Assembly (NCBI GenBank): GCA_963854835.1
Contig: OY978525.1
Coordinates: forward strand, 17,392,309-17,456,308
Direction: 5' to 3'
Source: Megamerina dolium
Taxonomy: Eukaryota; Arthropoda; Insecta; Diptera; Megamerinidae
DNA: 64,000 nt
The notes under the pieces are model-generated. The model was not told the origin of the DNA and did not search any database. It saw only the letters and a list, made by a program, of their open reading frames with translations. Below are positions 1-9,945 of this stretch, in pieces; the stretch's first letter is position 1; every line of letters begins with the position of its first letter. The translations under genes were made by a program, and so were the position numbers.

Positions 1-1368
1 CTAACGATATCGTAGTAAATTCACATACTATAGATTTTGAGAGATTCTTTTATTGATTTGATCGCTTCATTAGGCTCTTACGTCAAGGTTGAAATGGAAC
101 TGTCTGCTTTTGCAAAATGCATATTCCTCCTCCGAAAAGGCGGAGGCGGGGAAGGCATTATACTAAATCGTCGGTGAGAGAGGTAGTTCACCCAATTTGG
201 TGTTGGAGATTTTTAATGTCAATGTATTATGGTTTAGTTTAGTAATTAGTTCCATGTAATGCAAAAAGAGAGTAGTTTACTACCTTCAGTGGCAGAAGAA
301 GGTAATCGAAGCGGGAAGTGGTCATTGGCTGGTAGAATTGGTATCTGTACCGTTACTGGACTGGGTTCATTATGCTACAGAATAACTACCCTGAAAGATA
401 GATGCTGAATAATATTGTATTGTTGTTATTCATATTGTCTTTATCACATACACATTTTCGCGGTATATGGCTATGTGTCTATATGTATGTGAAGAAAAGT
501 TCATCAGTTTATTGTATAACCTTTATGGCCCAAATGGATGACTTCATTTTTCCGGCTACTCTAATACCACCACAATTATACCATCCCTATATATTGTTGT
601 GATTTCACCACAATGCAGTGTTTGCTCATGATGGTCGTGATGGTGGTGTAGCGCTTTTTGCAGTTGACCATTTGTTTTGTTTCCCATGCAGCAAGTAGGT
701 AAGAGTATTGCAAACAAACTACAAGCAGTCAGGCACAGGAAGGCATTTCCTTTCCGAGGAAAATAATAGCAAACAGATAACTTTTACATTACGAATATAA
801 ATATGTATATACAGCAACAGTTTGAACTTAAGAATATTGGAATAGTGGCAAACAGCAACAAAAAATGACATGTAGCTTTTTGTATTACTTCTTACTTGCT
901 TGCTACTTTTATGTTGTTTCCTGTAGAAAAGTCACACAACAGAGTAATGAGAATGGAAAGTTTCATGTAAAAATCAAATAAGTTTTGGTTTGAGGTTTAC
1001 ACTGGTTCAACTTAATGTTGATGGTGTCATAGTGGTAATATTAAACTTGTTGGAATGAATGATTGTGAAGAGAGCAAAGATGAAGAAAAATTGTGACAAA
1101 GCATAAAACAATACTATGAAAAAGTATATGTGAATATACCAAATGCAACAGCAACAACAGCAACAACTCGAACAGAATTCAAAACAAACAACGAACAAAC
1201 AATAAACAACCAAATGGTAAGTACGTTGCTTCATATGTATTGCGACACGCCACTGATTTTCGTTGGTTCTATGAGTTGGTGGATCAATTTGAAGACGACT
1301 ATTGTGGAGCGAACTAGCACTGATGTAGTGTAAGGTAGTGTACTGTTAAGGATCACCATCGAACTTAT
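1..1368. other. AT-rich noncoding stretch
   Basis: No gene or mobile element is recognised. Short open frames exist (for example 402-602, plus strand) but they read as low-complexity or composition-driven peptides without recognisable domains. CAA-rich runs occur around 1146-1210. Confidence 0.5.
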
Positions 1369-1503
1369 TATGAGATTCAAGCATCGTCAGGTATTTGTAT
1401 CACTAATATAGGGTAGACAATAGATATCTCACTATGAGATCTATGAGATTCGAGCATCGTCAGGTATTTGTATCACTAATATAGGGTAGACAATAGATAT
1501 CTC
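1369..1503. repeat. Tandem duplication of a ~62-bp unit (73-bp period)
   Basis: A unit at 1369-1430 recurs at 1442-1503 with a single visible mismatch (TTCAAGC versus TTCGAGC). An 11-bp spacer separates the copies and itself repeats part of the unit start (TATGAGAT). The near identity suggests a recent local duplication. No coding content is seen. Confidence 0.85.
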
Positions 1504-1942
1504 TCCAATAATGGGATAATCCTTAATCCGAAAGCATGTCTGGAGAAATATAATTGTGATGCTTCAAAAACTGTGATTTATAATTCTAAAAAATCTATGC
1601 ACGAATCTGAAAATATGCTTGTTTCTTCTAAGATGATCGATTGTCATTCGCACTCGAAATACTGAATAGAATTTTTGGATTGTAGAAGCATGCTGAAAAT
1701 CCAGCTTAAGAGAATAGCAGAAGCTTTTGCACAAATAAGAAAAGAGGCTTTACACAAGATCTATGGCTCATTAATATTATGGATTCGATCGTTTAGTATA
1801 TCTTGAGTATATTCTTCAATGGACAATGAGACGTGTGATAAATAAAATGCAATATTTTCGTGAAAAGAGCTGATAATTTTCTTTTAATTCAAAGTACAAA
1901 CTCTGAGGTTAGCAATGGAATACAATATCTGCCAAATGACCG

Positions 1943-2898
1943 CTAAGACTCCTCTAGCATATGGTCATTCTTTTTTATGAAATTTTTCATCACAATTTCG
2001 CATGATTGCGGCTGTATCTTGTGAATAACAGCTCTAATATTGTCTTTGAGTACTTCAATATTTGCTGGTGCATTGGTGTAGACTTCATCTTTAACGTAGC
2101 CCCTAAGAAAAAATTCTAATAGTGTTAAGTCACACGATCTTGGTGGCCACTCAAAGTTTCCATTTCGAGAAATCACACGTCTAGGAAATTGTTCACCCAA
2201 TAGAGCCAACTGTGTGGCATATGACTCCGTCCTGCTAAAAATAAACATCGTCCAGGACTGTAGCGTCAATTTCAGGCCAAAAACAAGTCTGTCAACATCG
2301 TTCGGTCATTATTTTCAAAAAAATATGGCCCAATGACACCGTCGTTCCAAAAACGACACCCAACTGTCACTCGTTGTGGAGGAATACACTATGCAACCAT
2401 TTCGCTTGGGTTTCCTGAGCACCAAATGCGAATGTTTTGCTTATTCAAGTACGGTGACAGCTGAAAATGAGCATCATAACTTTGTTTGAGAAATCATGAT
2501 CTCCTTCATGCATTTCCACAACCTTCATGATTTTCAAGCTTTAATTCTTGTGTCAACTGCACCTTATAAGCATTTAGGCAAAGCTCTTTATGAAAAATAT
2601 GTTAAAAAGTGGCTTTGGAGAAGCCCAATTCCTGTAATCGTTACGAAATGAACAAACCTGCGTTTTCAGCCACCCTTCTCAGCTACAGCTGCAATATTTT
2701 TAGTTCACCTAGTCGGACGAGCACGAGATGCGGTCTTTACATCTCTAACTTGTCCGAGACGTTTGAATTTATCGATTAAATTCACTTTAGCTGTGCGAAA
2801 AACAGAAAAACTTAACGAATCGTGTTCTCGATATTTTCACCGTTTTTGTAGTGGATTTTTACTATTTCATTGCGTTGTGCGAGCGTGTATCGATCCAT
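1943..2898 (-). pseudogene. Degenerate rosa-type (DD41D) Tc1/mariner transposase
   Basis: The reverse strand from an ATG at 2898 reads MDRYTLAQRNEIVKIHY, the typical N-terminus of DD41D transposases. Next comes a stop- and frameshift-ridden middle part with SDEAHF (first catalytic Asp), then QDGVICHT (second Asp). The C-terminal portion is an open 108-residue frame (1943-2269) with the family block WPPRSCDLT and the tail VKDEVY. In that block the usual third acidic residue (PLDYF in relatives) reads LLEFF, so Asp is replaced by Glu. Several in-frame stops make the copy inactive. It is closely related, including its 3' flank (AACCTCAGAGTTTGTACTT), to the copy at 61.5-62.8 kb. Element ends were not resolved. 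Family assignment rests on recalled motifs and the spacing of the acidic residues. Confidence 0.8.
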
Positions 2899-2959
2899 GT
2901 ATGACAATCTCTAGTTCTTCTCTGTCAAATGTCAACAAATGACAGTTGTTTGTTGACAC

Positions 2960-3990
2960 CTGAAAAAATAATGGGAAATTGACAGTTCTTGTTGATATAT
3001 CCTACATGTTCAAAATTCATGTTTTGAAGATACCTCAAGTATTATGACAGACATGTTAGGATATCCCAAAGTGCAGTAATGATTATGGAATATATATAAT
3101 AAAAGGTATGCAATGTTCAACATTTGATTTTATAAGTCGTACTTGTATATATCGAGCAACATTGAATGTATGTTATCTCTAGGTATGTATTCATGTTTGT
3201 ATACTTAAGTCATCGTCCGAGCAATGCTTGCCTGTCAACTAATAAATCTTTTTGGCCTTTTTGACATTTCAATTTCTGCACTTTTCTTTATAACAAATAC
3301 ATACAAACTTATAACTTATATTCTTCTACATTTAGTAGAGAGGTACTAGACTAGGTTGAAACATAGACGAATAACAGTATTTATAGGCAAGTACGAATAA
3401 TACATACAACAAGATTAACAACAAAAGTATGTCATTCGTGAATTTATTCATATCTATTAGTATCAACTATACTAATACTTGTTGATGTACGTAGATGTGT
3501 ATATATATTGAATTTGTATGTTTCTTTTTTGCATCGGCATAAATCTAAAATTGTGATTCTGGTTATACTATGAGACTCTTAACTTTTGATATAAGTGGCA
3601 CCTGCAAATGGGCTCTTATTCGCATATGAGACTATGGAAGGTTAACGAAGATAAATTTGTTGTTTCTCTTCTGTTTGTTTTAAATTTATTTTATTTTGTC
3701 TCTTTAATAAATTTATGATTACTTAATTAAGTTCAAATATTTAATATATTGCTCGATAACATTAAATATTTATTTAGGGAAATTTGTCAAAGTTGATTTT
3801 AATTTAAATCTATAATTTTTTCTAAATGTCACACATCTTCTTTACACCAAACTTCTGCAGTGATTGACTAAAGGGTAATGTTTCAATAACAAAAATGTCC
3901 AATTTCCCCATAAACAACGTAATAATATTTATATATCATTCTTTTGGGATCTGACAACACACAAAAAAGTTTGACATTTTTTAGCAGAAA
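2960..3990. other. AT-rich noncoding stretch
   Basis: No coding or element signature is visible. It probably contains the unresolved 5' end of the transposon at 1.9-2.9 kb. Confidence 0.4.
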
Positions 3991-3999
3991 CGTGCTCAC

Positions 4000-4723
4000 A
4001 AGAAGGTTTTCGTTGGATAATTTTTCACAACTTTCTACGTGGATTATTTCAACAAGAATGTGTTGATGAACACAGTTATTTGTATGGCTATAGAGCACTA
4101 TTAAAAACTACAATGTATGTGAATTCAATCGTGGTCGTAGTTCGATCTCCGATGAATTCTGTGAAGGTCGTCCAAAATCAGTTGTTGTGACACAAAACAT
4201 CGATGAAGTGTATGAACTGATAATGCATCCTTGCACAGTAGTTCCAGTTCAATACATTCGATTTTGCATGAATTTGCAGTCGTTGGATATCTCAAAATGG
4301 TCGTCTGTTTCTCAGGCCGAATGGGACATGTGGCCACTGTTCCATTTGAGCAACGTTAGACGGTCAATTCTGACCATTTGTTTGCTGGAAATTCGCAAAA
4401 CCAACCGCCAAAGACGAATCATTCTCCACCATGACAATGCGAGCTCACACAGGTCAAACAGGTAAATTTTTGAGCAATCAAAACATCGAATCACTCATCC
4501 TCCGTTCAGTCCTGATTTGGCACCCAATAAGTTCTTCTTAATCCCGAATATCAAAGGTATACTGAGTGGTCAACGATTTATGAGCACCAAAGAAGCAGTT
4601 GAAGCGTTCAAAAACCAAGTTTTGGAAGCGTCTCAAGCGGAATGGAAAAACTGCTATGACAAATGGTTTGAACGAATGCAAAAGTGCATTGATCATCATG
4701 GTGAATATTTTGAAAAACAATAA
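4000..4723 (+). pseudogene. Internally deleted mariner (DD34D) transposase
   Basis: Frame-shifting translation gives mariner blocks in order. Near 4045-4120 is a helix-turn-helix part (ECVDE...KTT), followed by FNRGRSS, DEFCEGRPKSVVV and NIDEVYELIM. After a jump come GHVATVPFEQR and then IRKTNRQRRIILHHDNASSH with the second catalytic Asp. The C-terminal block 4517-4720 ends KCIDHHGEYFEKQ followed by TAA at 4721-4723. About 100 codons between the HTH and the second Asp are missing, including the first Asp (GDE motif). The third Asp of the APSD/APND motif is Lys (APNK). At least one stop lies after SHRSNR. The copy cannot encode an active enzyme; the subfamily was not settled. Confidence 0.85.
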
Positions 4724-4905
4724 AGCCGTTTTCTTTTAAAAATGTTTGTCATTTTTCCCGAATTGTAAATCAGTTTAGAAGCGAAAGGGTTCTTTGAATA
4801 TTCAATAAACAAAGTAAAACTTAATATACATAAATATTTGATGGAATTTCAATTCTATTATTATGGTCCGCCTATTAAGAATTTTTCATTCCAATAAAAT
4901 GCAGA

Positions 4906-4975
4906 AATCTTGTGACATCATTTTGCCACATAACACTTTCAAGAGTTTTTCCATGACAAACTTTTCCCCTCATAG
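4906..4975 (-). repeat. Fragment of tRNA-derived SINE body
   Basis: The stretch with TCTTGTGACATCATTTT, then CTTTCAAGAG and TTTTTCCATG aligns with the central body of the SINE copies at 26.0, 28.1 and 31.7 kb, in minus orientation. Only about 70 bp align and identity is low, so this is an old fragment at best. Confidence 0.4.
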
Positions 4976-5000
4976 GAACTGACCATTAGCAACATTTACA

Positions 5001-5084
5001 ATTTCTAAAAGTTTGTTCAAATCCAACATTTCAAATTTCCAACATTTCAATTTCCAAAAGTTTGTTCAAATCCAACATTTCAAA
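5001..5084. repeat. Tandem duplication, 49-bp period
   Basis: A 35-bp string (5001-5035) recurs at 5050-5084 with one substitution (ATTTCTAAAAG versus ATTTCCAAAAG). A related partial motif CCAACATTTCAA occurs between them. Confidence 0.8.
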
Positions 5085-5863
5085 GATACCAATATATTGT
5101 ATGTATCTGCTCTAATATGCAAGTTTAGTCGCTTTTGTCTTTACTACGTATTTTCTTAGTCTCATCTAAGTCTAGCAAACAATGAATGAAATATTTATGT
5201 ATTAAAATATTTGCTAACTTTTGTGTGATGCGTCACCAACAGGCAGACAACTTGCATTAAAAAAAAAAAAAGGAAAAATGAATGAAAAGAATACGATAAC
5301 TCATTCCTTAACATACTTAACTCTAAGCGTTTTTTCAACGAGTTGCTCATATCCGGTGTTCATGATATTTGTAGTGCTAACATTAAACTAGCCTGCAAGA
5401 TAAATTTTATATACTAGGGCGGTATGATAAATTAGTGATAAATTTGTGATAAATGAAATATTTAATAACTTATTTAAAAAAAACTTATTTAAAAAAAGTG
5501 ATAAGTATGACACAGAATCTATTAATTAATTAAAAAAAAACATAGAATTAATTTCTTCACAAAAATAAAACACAGAAGTAATTTATTCAAGAAAAATATA
5601 TGTATTTTTCAGCGTAGTCTCTCGAATATTACAATTTGTCTTCCACAACGAAATACGACTCTGATTCAATAATCTCCATAACATTGAAATTCAAATTTAT
5701 AACTGTGAGCCATTTTTTTATGCGGTGCAGAATATGAAATTCAACAAATTTTACTGTTTCAGTGGTGTAGAATGGACCCGAGGCTCTCATGTGAGCTTCA
5801 AATTAGGAAGAGTTTCTTCAACTTCTTCAATTCTTCATTAAGTTTGTCCAATAGTTCAGTATA
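5085..5863. other. AT-rich noncoding stretch
   Basis: Contains a run of 12 A near 5259 and short A-rich repeats at 5455-5560. The minus strand at 5600-5850 has some non-random codon-like text, but I recognise no family. Confidence 0.35.
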
Positions 5864-7002
5864 CCAGTTGTACAAGCTTAAATCCGTAGATGGCGCAGAT
5901 TGAGCTATTATCGACTGTGCAACCTTTTTTTTGAGTTCGACATCTGTTTACATCAATTAGTAAACATCATCAGTGATTTCATACAACGACATACATTTTT
6001 CCTCGTATAATCATGTCTAGTTTCGTGCCAGAAAAAGAGCGTATGCGGGAAGCTCTACTTTTTTGCTTCAATTTGAAGAAATCTGCTGCTGAGTCGCATC
6101 GAATGCTTGTGGAGTCAATGCGCTATCGGAAACTACTTGCAGAGACTGGTTTCGTTGGTTCAAAGAAGATCATTTTGACTTGAGTGACAAGAAGTGTGAA
6201 ATAGACCCAGAAAAGTTGAGGACCATGATTTGCAGGCTCTTTTGGATGAGGACGACACCCAATCGCAAAAAATGCTTGCCGAGCAGTTAGGTGTTACTCA
6301 ACAAGCCATTTCCATACGTTTACGAGACATGGGGAAGGTTCAAAAATTTGGGAAATGGGTACCCCATGAATTGAACGATAGGCAGATGGAGCGACGCCAA
6401 AACACATGCGAAATCTTGCTTGGTGGACTTGCGATGAAATGTGGATATACTTTGAGAATCTTAAACGAAAAAAATCGTGGGTCGATCCCGGCCAACCAGC
6501 AACTTCTTCTCCAAGACCAAATAGTTTTGGACGCAAGACGATGCTGTGCGTTTGGTGGGATCAGCAGAGTGTCATCTACTACGAGCTGTTCAAACCTGGT
6601 GAAACTGGCAATGCTCACCGCTACCATCAACAACTAGTGAAATTGCGCCGTGCTTTGGTTGAAAAAAGGCCTGGTTATGAACAAAGACATGAGAAGCTGA
6701 TTTTTCTCCACGACAACGCCCCATCGCACACGTCAAAACTGGTCCAAAACTACTTGGACACACTCAATTGGGAGGTGCTACCTCATCTCGCTTATTCACC
6801 AGACCTGGCCCCTTCTGAATATAACCTGTTTTCGTCGATGGGTCACGCGCTCGCCGAACAGCACTTCAATTTGTATGAAGACGTCGGAAAATGGCTTGAC
6901 GAGTGGTTTTCCTCGAAAAATGAGGAGTTATTTTGGCATGGTATACTCAAATTGCCCGAGAGATGGGCAATCTACTACTTGTAAATCTAAAATGTTCGCC
7001 AT
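5864..7002 (+). mobile_element. Mos1-like (mauritiana subfamily) mariner element, inactive
   Basis: The left end CCAGTTGTACAAGCTTAAAT at 5864 is preceded by TA and resembles the terminal inverted repeat of Mos1-type mariners. A poorly matching partner, TACTTGTAAATCT, lies near 6975-6990, just after a shortened transposase gene. The span of about 1.1 kb is slightly below the 1.28 kb usual for mauritiana-subfamily elements. The right end is uncertain because the normal C-terminal coding region and 3' UTR are missing, apparently through a deletion. Confidence 0.7.
6013..6984 (+). pseudogene. Mos1-like mariner transposase, frameshifted
   Basis: The ATG at 6013 starts MSSFVPEKERMREALLFCF, matching Mos1-type N-termini, but this frame stops after about 55 codons. 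The HTH part continues in another frame from about 6230 (LQALLDEDDTQSQ, LAEQLGVTQQAIS, WVPHELNDRQMERR, NTCEILL). A deletion of roughly 12 codons and a frame change follow. The catalytic part is open over 6406-6984 with CDEMWI (first Asp), SWVDPGQPATS, LCVWWDQ and FLHDNAPSH (second Asp). The SPDLAPSEY block has Glu in place of the third catalytic Asp. MGHALAEQHF and LPERW close the protein, and the terminal 13 or so residues are gone. It is the longest transposase reading frame in the window, but it is dead. Confidence 0.9.
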
Positions 7003-8485
7003 TAACTTTGAAGCCGATCGCATTGTTTTTATCTTCCTTGGAGTTCATCTGTGATATTTTCTGCATTTAGTACGGACATATCAACCAACTCTCCATGCAC
7101 GCATGTATGAGAGTTGGCAGTACATATGAAGACAAGCTAAGGTAAGATCTAAGCCATAATTCTTTACATTTCAAATTGCAAATGATCCTTCAAGGATATG
7201 TTGCTGTCAACGTCAGTTTGTTGGACATTTGATTTAGTTTTTTATTCCATTTATGTATTTCTTTTTTTTTTATATATTTTATTTTCTTCCTTTTTAGTGC
7301 GCTATGTTTTATATGTCGGTTCGTTTTTTTTTGTTCTTTCTACTCGAATGGCGTCTGGCGCTTAGTTGTTATTTGGTTTGATGTTAGCTCGGTGTACTCT
7401 GAAACCAATTTGGGGGGTCAAAGTAATAGAGTTGTATGTCGGTGTCAGCAAATAGCACCATTTAGGAATGTCATCTGTCAACGCAGCGTATAAATCAAAA
7501 TCAAACAAACATGCTTGGGGCAATGTCGACAGAGGCAACAACAAACAAAAGAATAAAGTTTGCAAAAAAAAAAACACGCAATACACAAATGAATATAAAA
7601 ATGGCAAAAGAAATATGGCGGAAATGAATGCAAAACAGAATGCAAAAAGAAGAAGAAGAAAAAAACATAATATAGAGAGAATGCAAAATGCCATACGTGC
7701 TTGCACCATTACGAGTATGCCCTTTCCATTGTCATTGCTGCTACATACTACTACCTCTGTTACTGCTTGTTGCACTCCATTTCACCGGTAAATGTATGTA
7801 TAACATGTATAAGTGTTGCCATATTTTATATATTTTAAAAAATTATTCCTGTCTTCAATGTAGTTTATATTTTCTGATTATATATGTGTGTGTTTGTGAG
7901 TATATGTATTCTTTTTGTGGACGTGGAAAATAAAAAATTTACATATTTCAATGAACCTATAATATGCATATGTCCTTGCCACACTATACCATGATGAAAT
8001 GCCTGCATCCGCTTGTTGTGACATTTGTTTAATGTGAGTTTTGACTTTTGAGTTGCTTGTTTTTTTTTATGTTTTGCTGCAGCCATTTTGCATATGAAAT
8101 ATTATATATGCAGTTATATCTGTGATACATGTGTATTCAGTAAAGGTGTAGTACCTAGTATATATCGAAGTACGTAATGGTTACAATTTATATACTTTGA
8201 AGTTTATGTGAAATTCATTGGGTGACTTTTATTATTGATTGACTAAAATTACAATAAAATATTCGTCTCTCGAGCTATGCTAAAATATTAGAAAAAATTT
8301 CTAAATTGCGAGTTTGATGTCTCTAAGATGGAAAAAAATTGGAAATCAAAAAGAAATTAAAGAAATACATCTCGAAATAAAAATTTATAAAGCTTGCAAT
8401 GACTGTCACGCAAGCATTTTAAAGGGTAAGGAGCCACAATATGAGATATTAAATATTCTTAAAAATATTCACTTAAATATAGCCT
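7003..8485. other. AT-rich noncoding stretch
   Basis: No gene seen. Poly-A/poly-T-rich open frames on both strands at 7362-7791 are composition artefacts. Short AT microsatellite-like text is scattered throughout. Confidence 0.45.
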
Positions 8486-8489
8486 AAAT

Positions 8490-8844
8490 TATGACTGGGG
8501 CAGTTGACCGTTCATGACTAGGTCGATATTCGCCTTAAGGATCTGAATCGTTAATTGATTGTTTGCATAATAATGGTCTTTCACGGCACCCCACAAGTCC
8601 TAAGTTGCACAAACTAGCGGCGGGTTTTGTGCCTTATATTGCCATAAACTCCTAATTAATAAACACACTGTTTGGACTACACAACATTGACTTTGGAAAT
8701 AAGTTTGCATTATTTCCCAACGTTGTTCAAGCGGATATGGTACTGACTTTCTGTTAAGATTTTCAGTGGGAAGAGCTGTCACTATGAAAATAACATGATT
8801 AACAAAAAAAAAAAAAAAAAAAACAGTAAATGGCCCACCCTGTA
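8490..8844 (-). pseudogene. Internally deleted rosa-type (DD41D) element
   Basis: The minus strand begins at a TA-flanked terminus CAGGGTGGGCCATTTAC (8842 down to 8826) and a poly-T stretch. It then reads YPLEQRWEIMQTYFQSQ, the N-terminal block of a DD41D transposase. After a jump it reads WGAVKDHYYANNQ and ILKANIDLVMNG, which belong to the C-terminus of the same family. The whole catalytic core is therefore missing. The same terminal motif (AAATGGNCCACCCTG on the plus strand) closes the rosa-type element near 62815, supporting a shared terminal inverted repeat. The distal (3') end was not defined. Confidence 0.75.
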
Positions 8845-8973
8845 TATTATACATCTATAATATTATAATATACCATATACGAACATTTTCATCTAATATT
8901 GGTTCGATATTCTAGAATTTATTCTTCTAATGCGTTTTCAATAATTTCTGGAGTCGAAACAAATTAGTAGCTC

Positions 8974-9945
8974 CACTGTAATTCATGATAGAAAATAAAT
9001 GGAAAGTAATAAAAAAATGATAGTCTGTTTGATCTGTTTGCATAAGCTTCTTTATTGTTTCCCTGGCTAATACACAACAACATTAATATTTCAGCTGTTT
9101 CAAATATTCTGAATAATTTTCCTTGAAGCCTGGCCTTGATGGTGGCGGAGGCATTTCCAATTGGATTGCAGTCTGGTGACTGCGGCGGCCACATAATTTG
9201 AAGCATCTCATGTCGCACATACCATGAGGTGCACAAATGACTTTTGTGTTTTGGATCATTGTCTTTCAACAGAAGTAAATCGCGGTATTTTGTACCATAG
9301 AACTTATTTGTAGTGGTGAATAGTGCACTTTGATATAAATAACGGATATGTTCGTCAGTCAGTATAATAGTGAATACGATAAATATACCAGAACCACGTC
9401 CACAAATGGCATCATAAGCAGATTTGATAACCAAAACGACGATTTATCAGTGTAAATAACTTTGCTCCTATCGGTATGTAAATTTGAATATGAATATCTG
9501 TTAACAAAGGTTTTTGCATAGCGGATCGATATATTAACTGATGATGCAATAATTCTCTTAGTATTGTTGACTACGATGCCTGTATATAACAACAGAAGTA
9601 TCTGAATTTTATTAACTTGATGTTGTTGCTACGTATGGCATGAAGATGGGATGGTCGTTAACCCATGTTTCCATTGTTTCACCCAAAGCTGGGCGAATGA
9701 CTTCGACTTTTTCATTATTTTGGCAGCCGCTGCAATGCCTTTTTTTTTTGCAATGCATATTTTGAGACAACACTAACTAAGAGCACTGCTTCAAAACGTT
9801 TTTTGAAATACTCGGAATTCATGTTATCACTTCACAAATCATAAACAAAACTAAACAGCGCTTTTAAAATTAGTTTCTGTGTTAGCCAAGGGTTGCATCT
9901 GGTCATTCCAAAATATCAAATTATTTTCTATAGTGAATCACACTG
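8974..9945 (-). mobile_element. Tc1-like transposon with terminal inverted repeats
   Basis: Left end CACTGTAATTCATGATAGAA (8974) and the reverse complement of the right end, CAGTGTGATTCACTATAGAA (ending at 9945), match at most positions over about 25 bp. The shared core is ATAGAAAATAA. A TA follows the right end. The element is about 970 bp, short for an autonomous Tc1 (1.3-1.7 kb), and encloses a minus-strand transposase relic. The low total length suggests internal loss. Confidence 0.8.
9000..9830 (-). pseudogene. Tc1-like transposase relic
   Basis: The minus strand from about 9822 reads MNSEYFKKRFEAVLL and then degenerates. The region 9359-9592 carries VIYTDKSSFWLS, resembling the first catalytic Asp block (SDES). 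The best-preserved frame (down from 9434) has KDNDPKHKSHLCTSW with the second Asp, then WPPQSPDCNPIGNAS. In Tc1 transposases the last motif is NPIEN(V/L)W, so the third acidic residue (Glu of DD34E) is Gly here. Frame changes and the lost Glu mean no activity. Best matched by eye to Tc1-like families of flies; the subfamily was not assigned. Confidence 0.8.

Noticed and set aside
5600..5850. Possible minus-strand transposase C-terminus
   Set aside because: Reads as codon-like text but no motif of any family could be placed.
7362..7791. Overlapping 137- and 107-codon open frames on opposite strands
   Set aside because: AT- and A-run-driven, no recognisable protein family, mutually overlapping.
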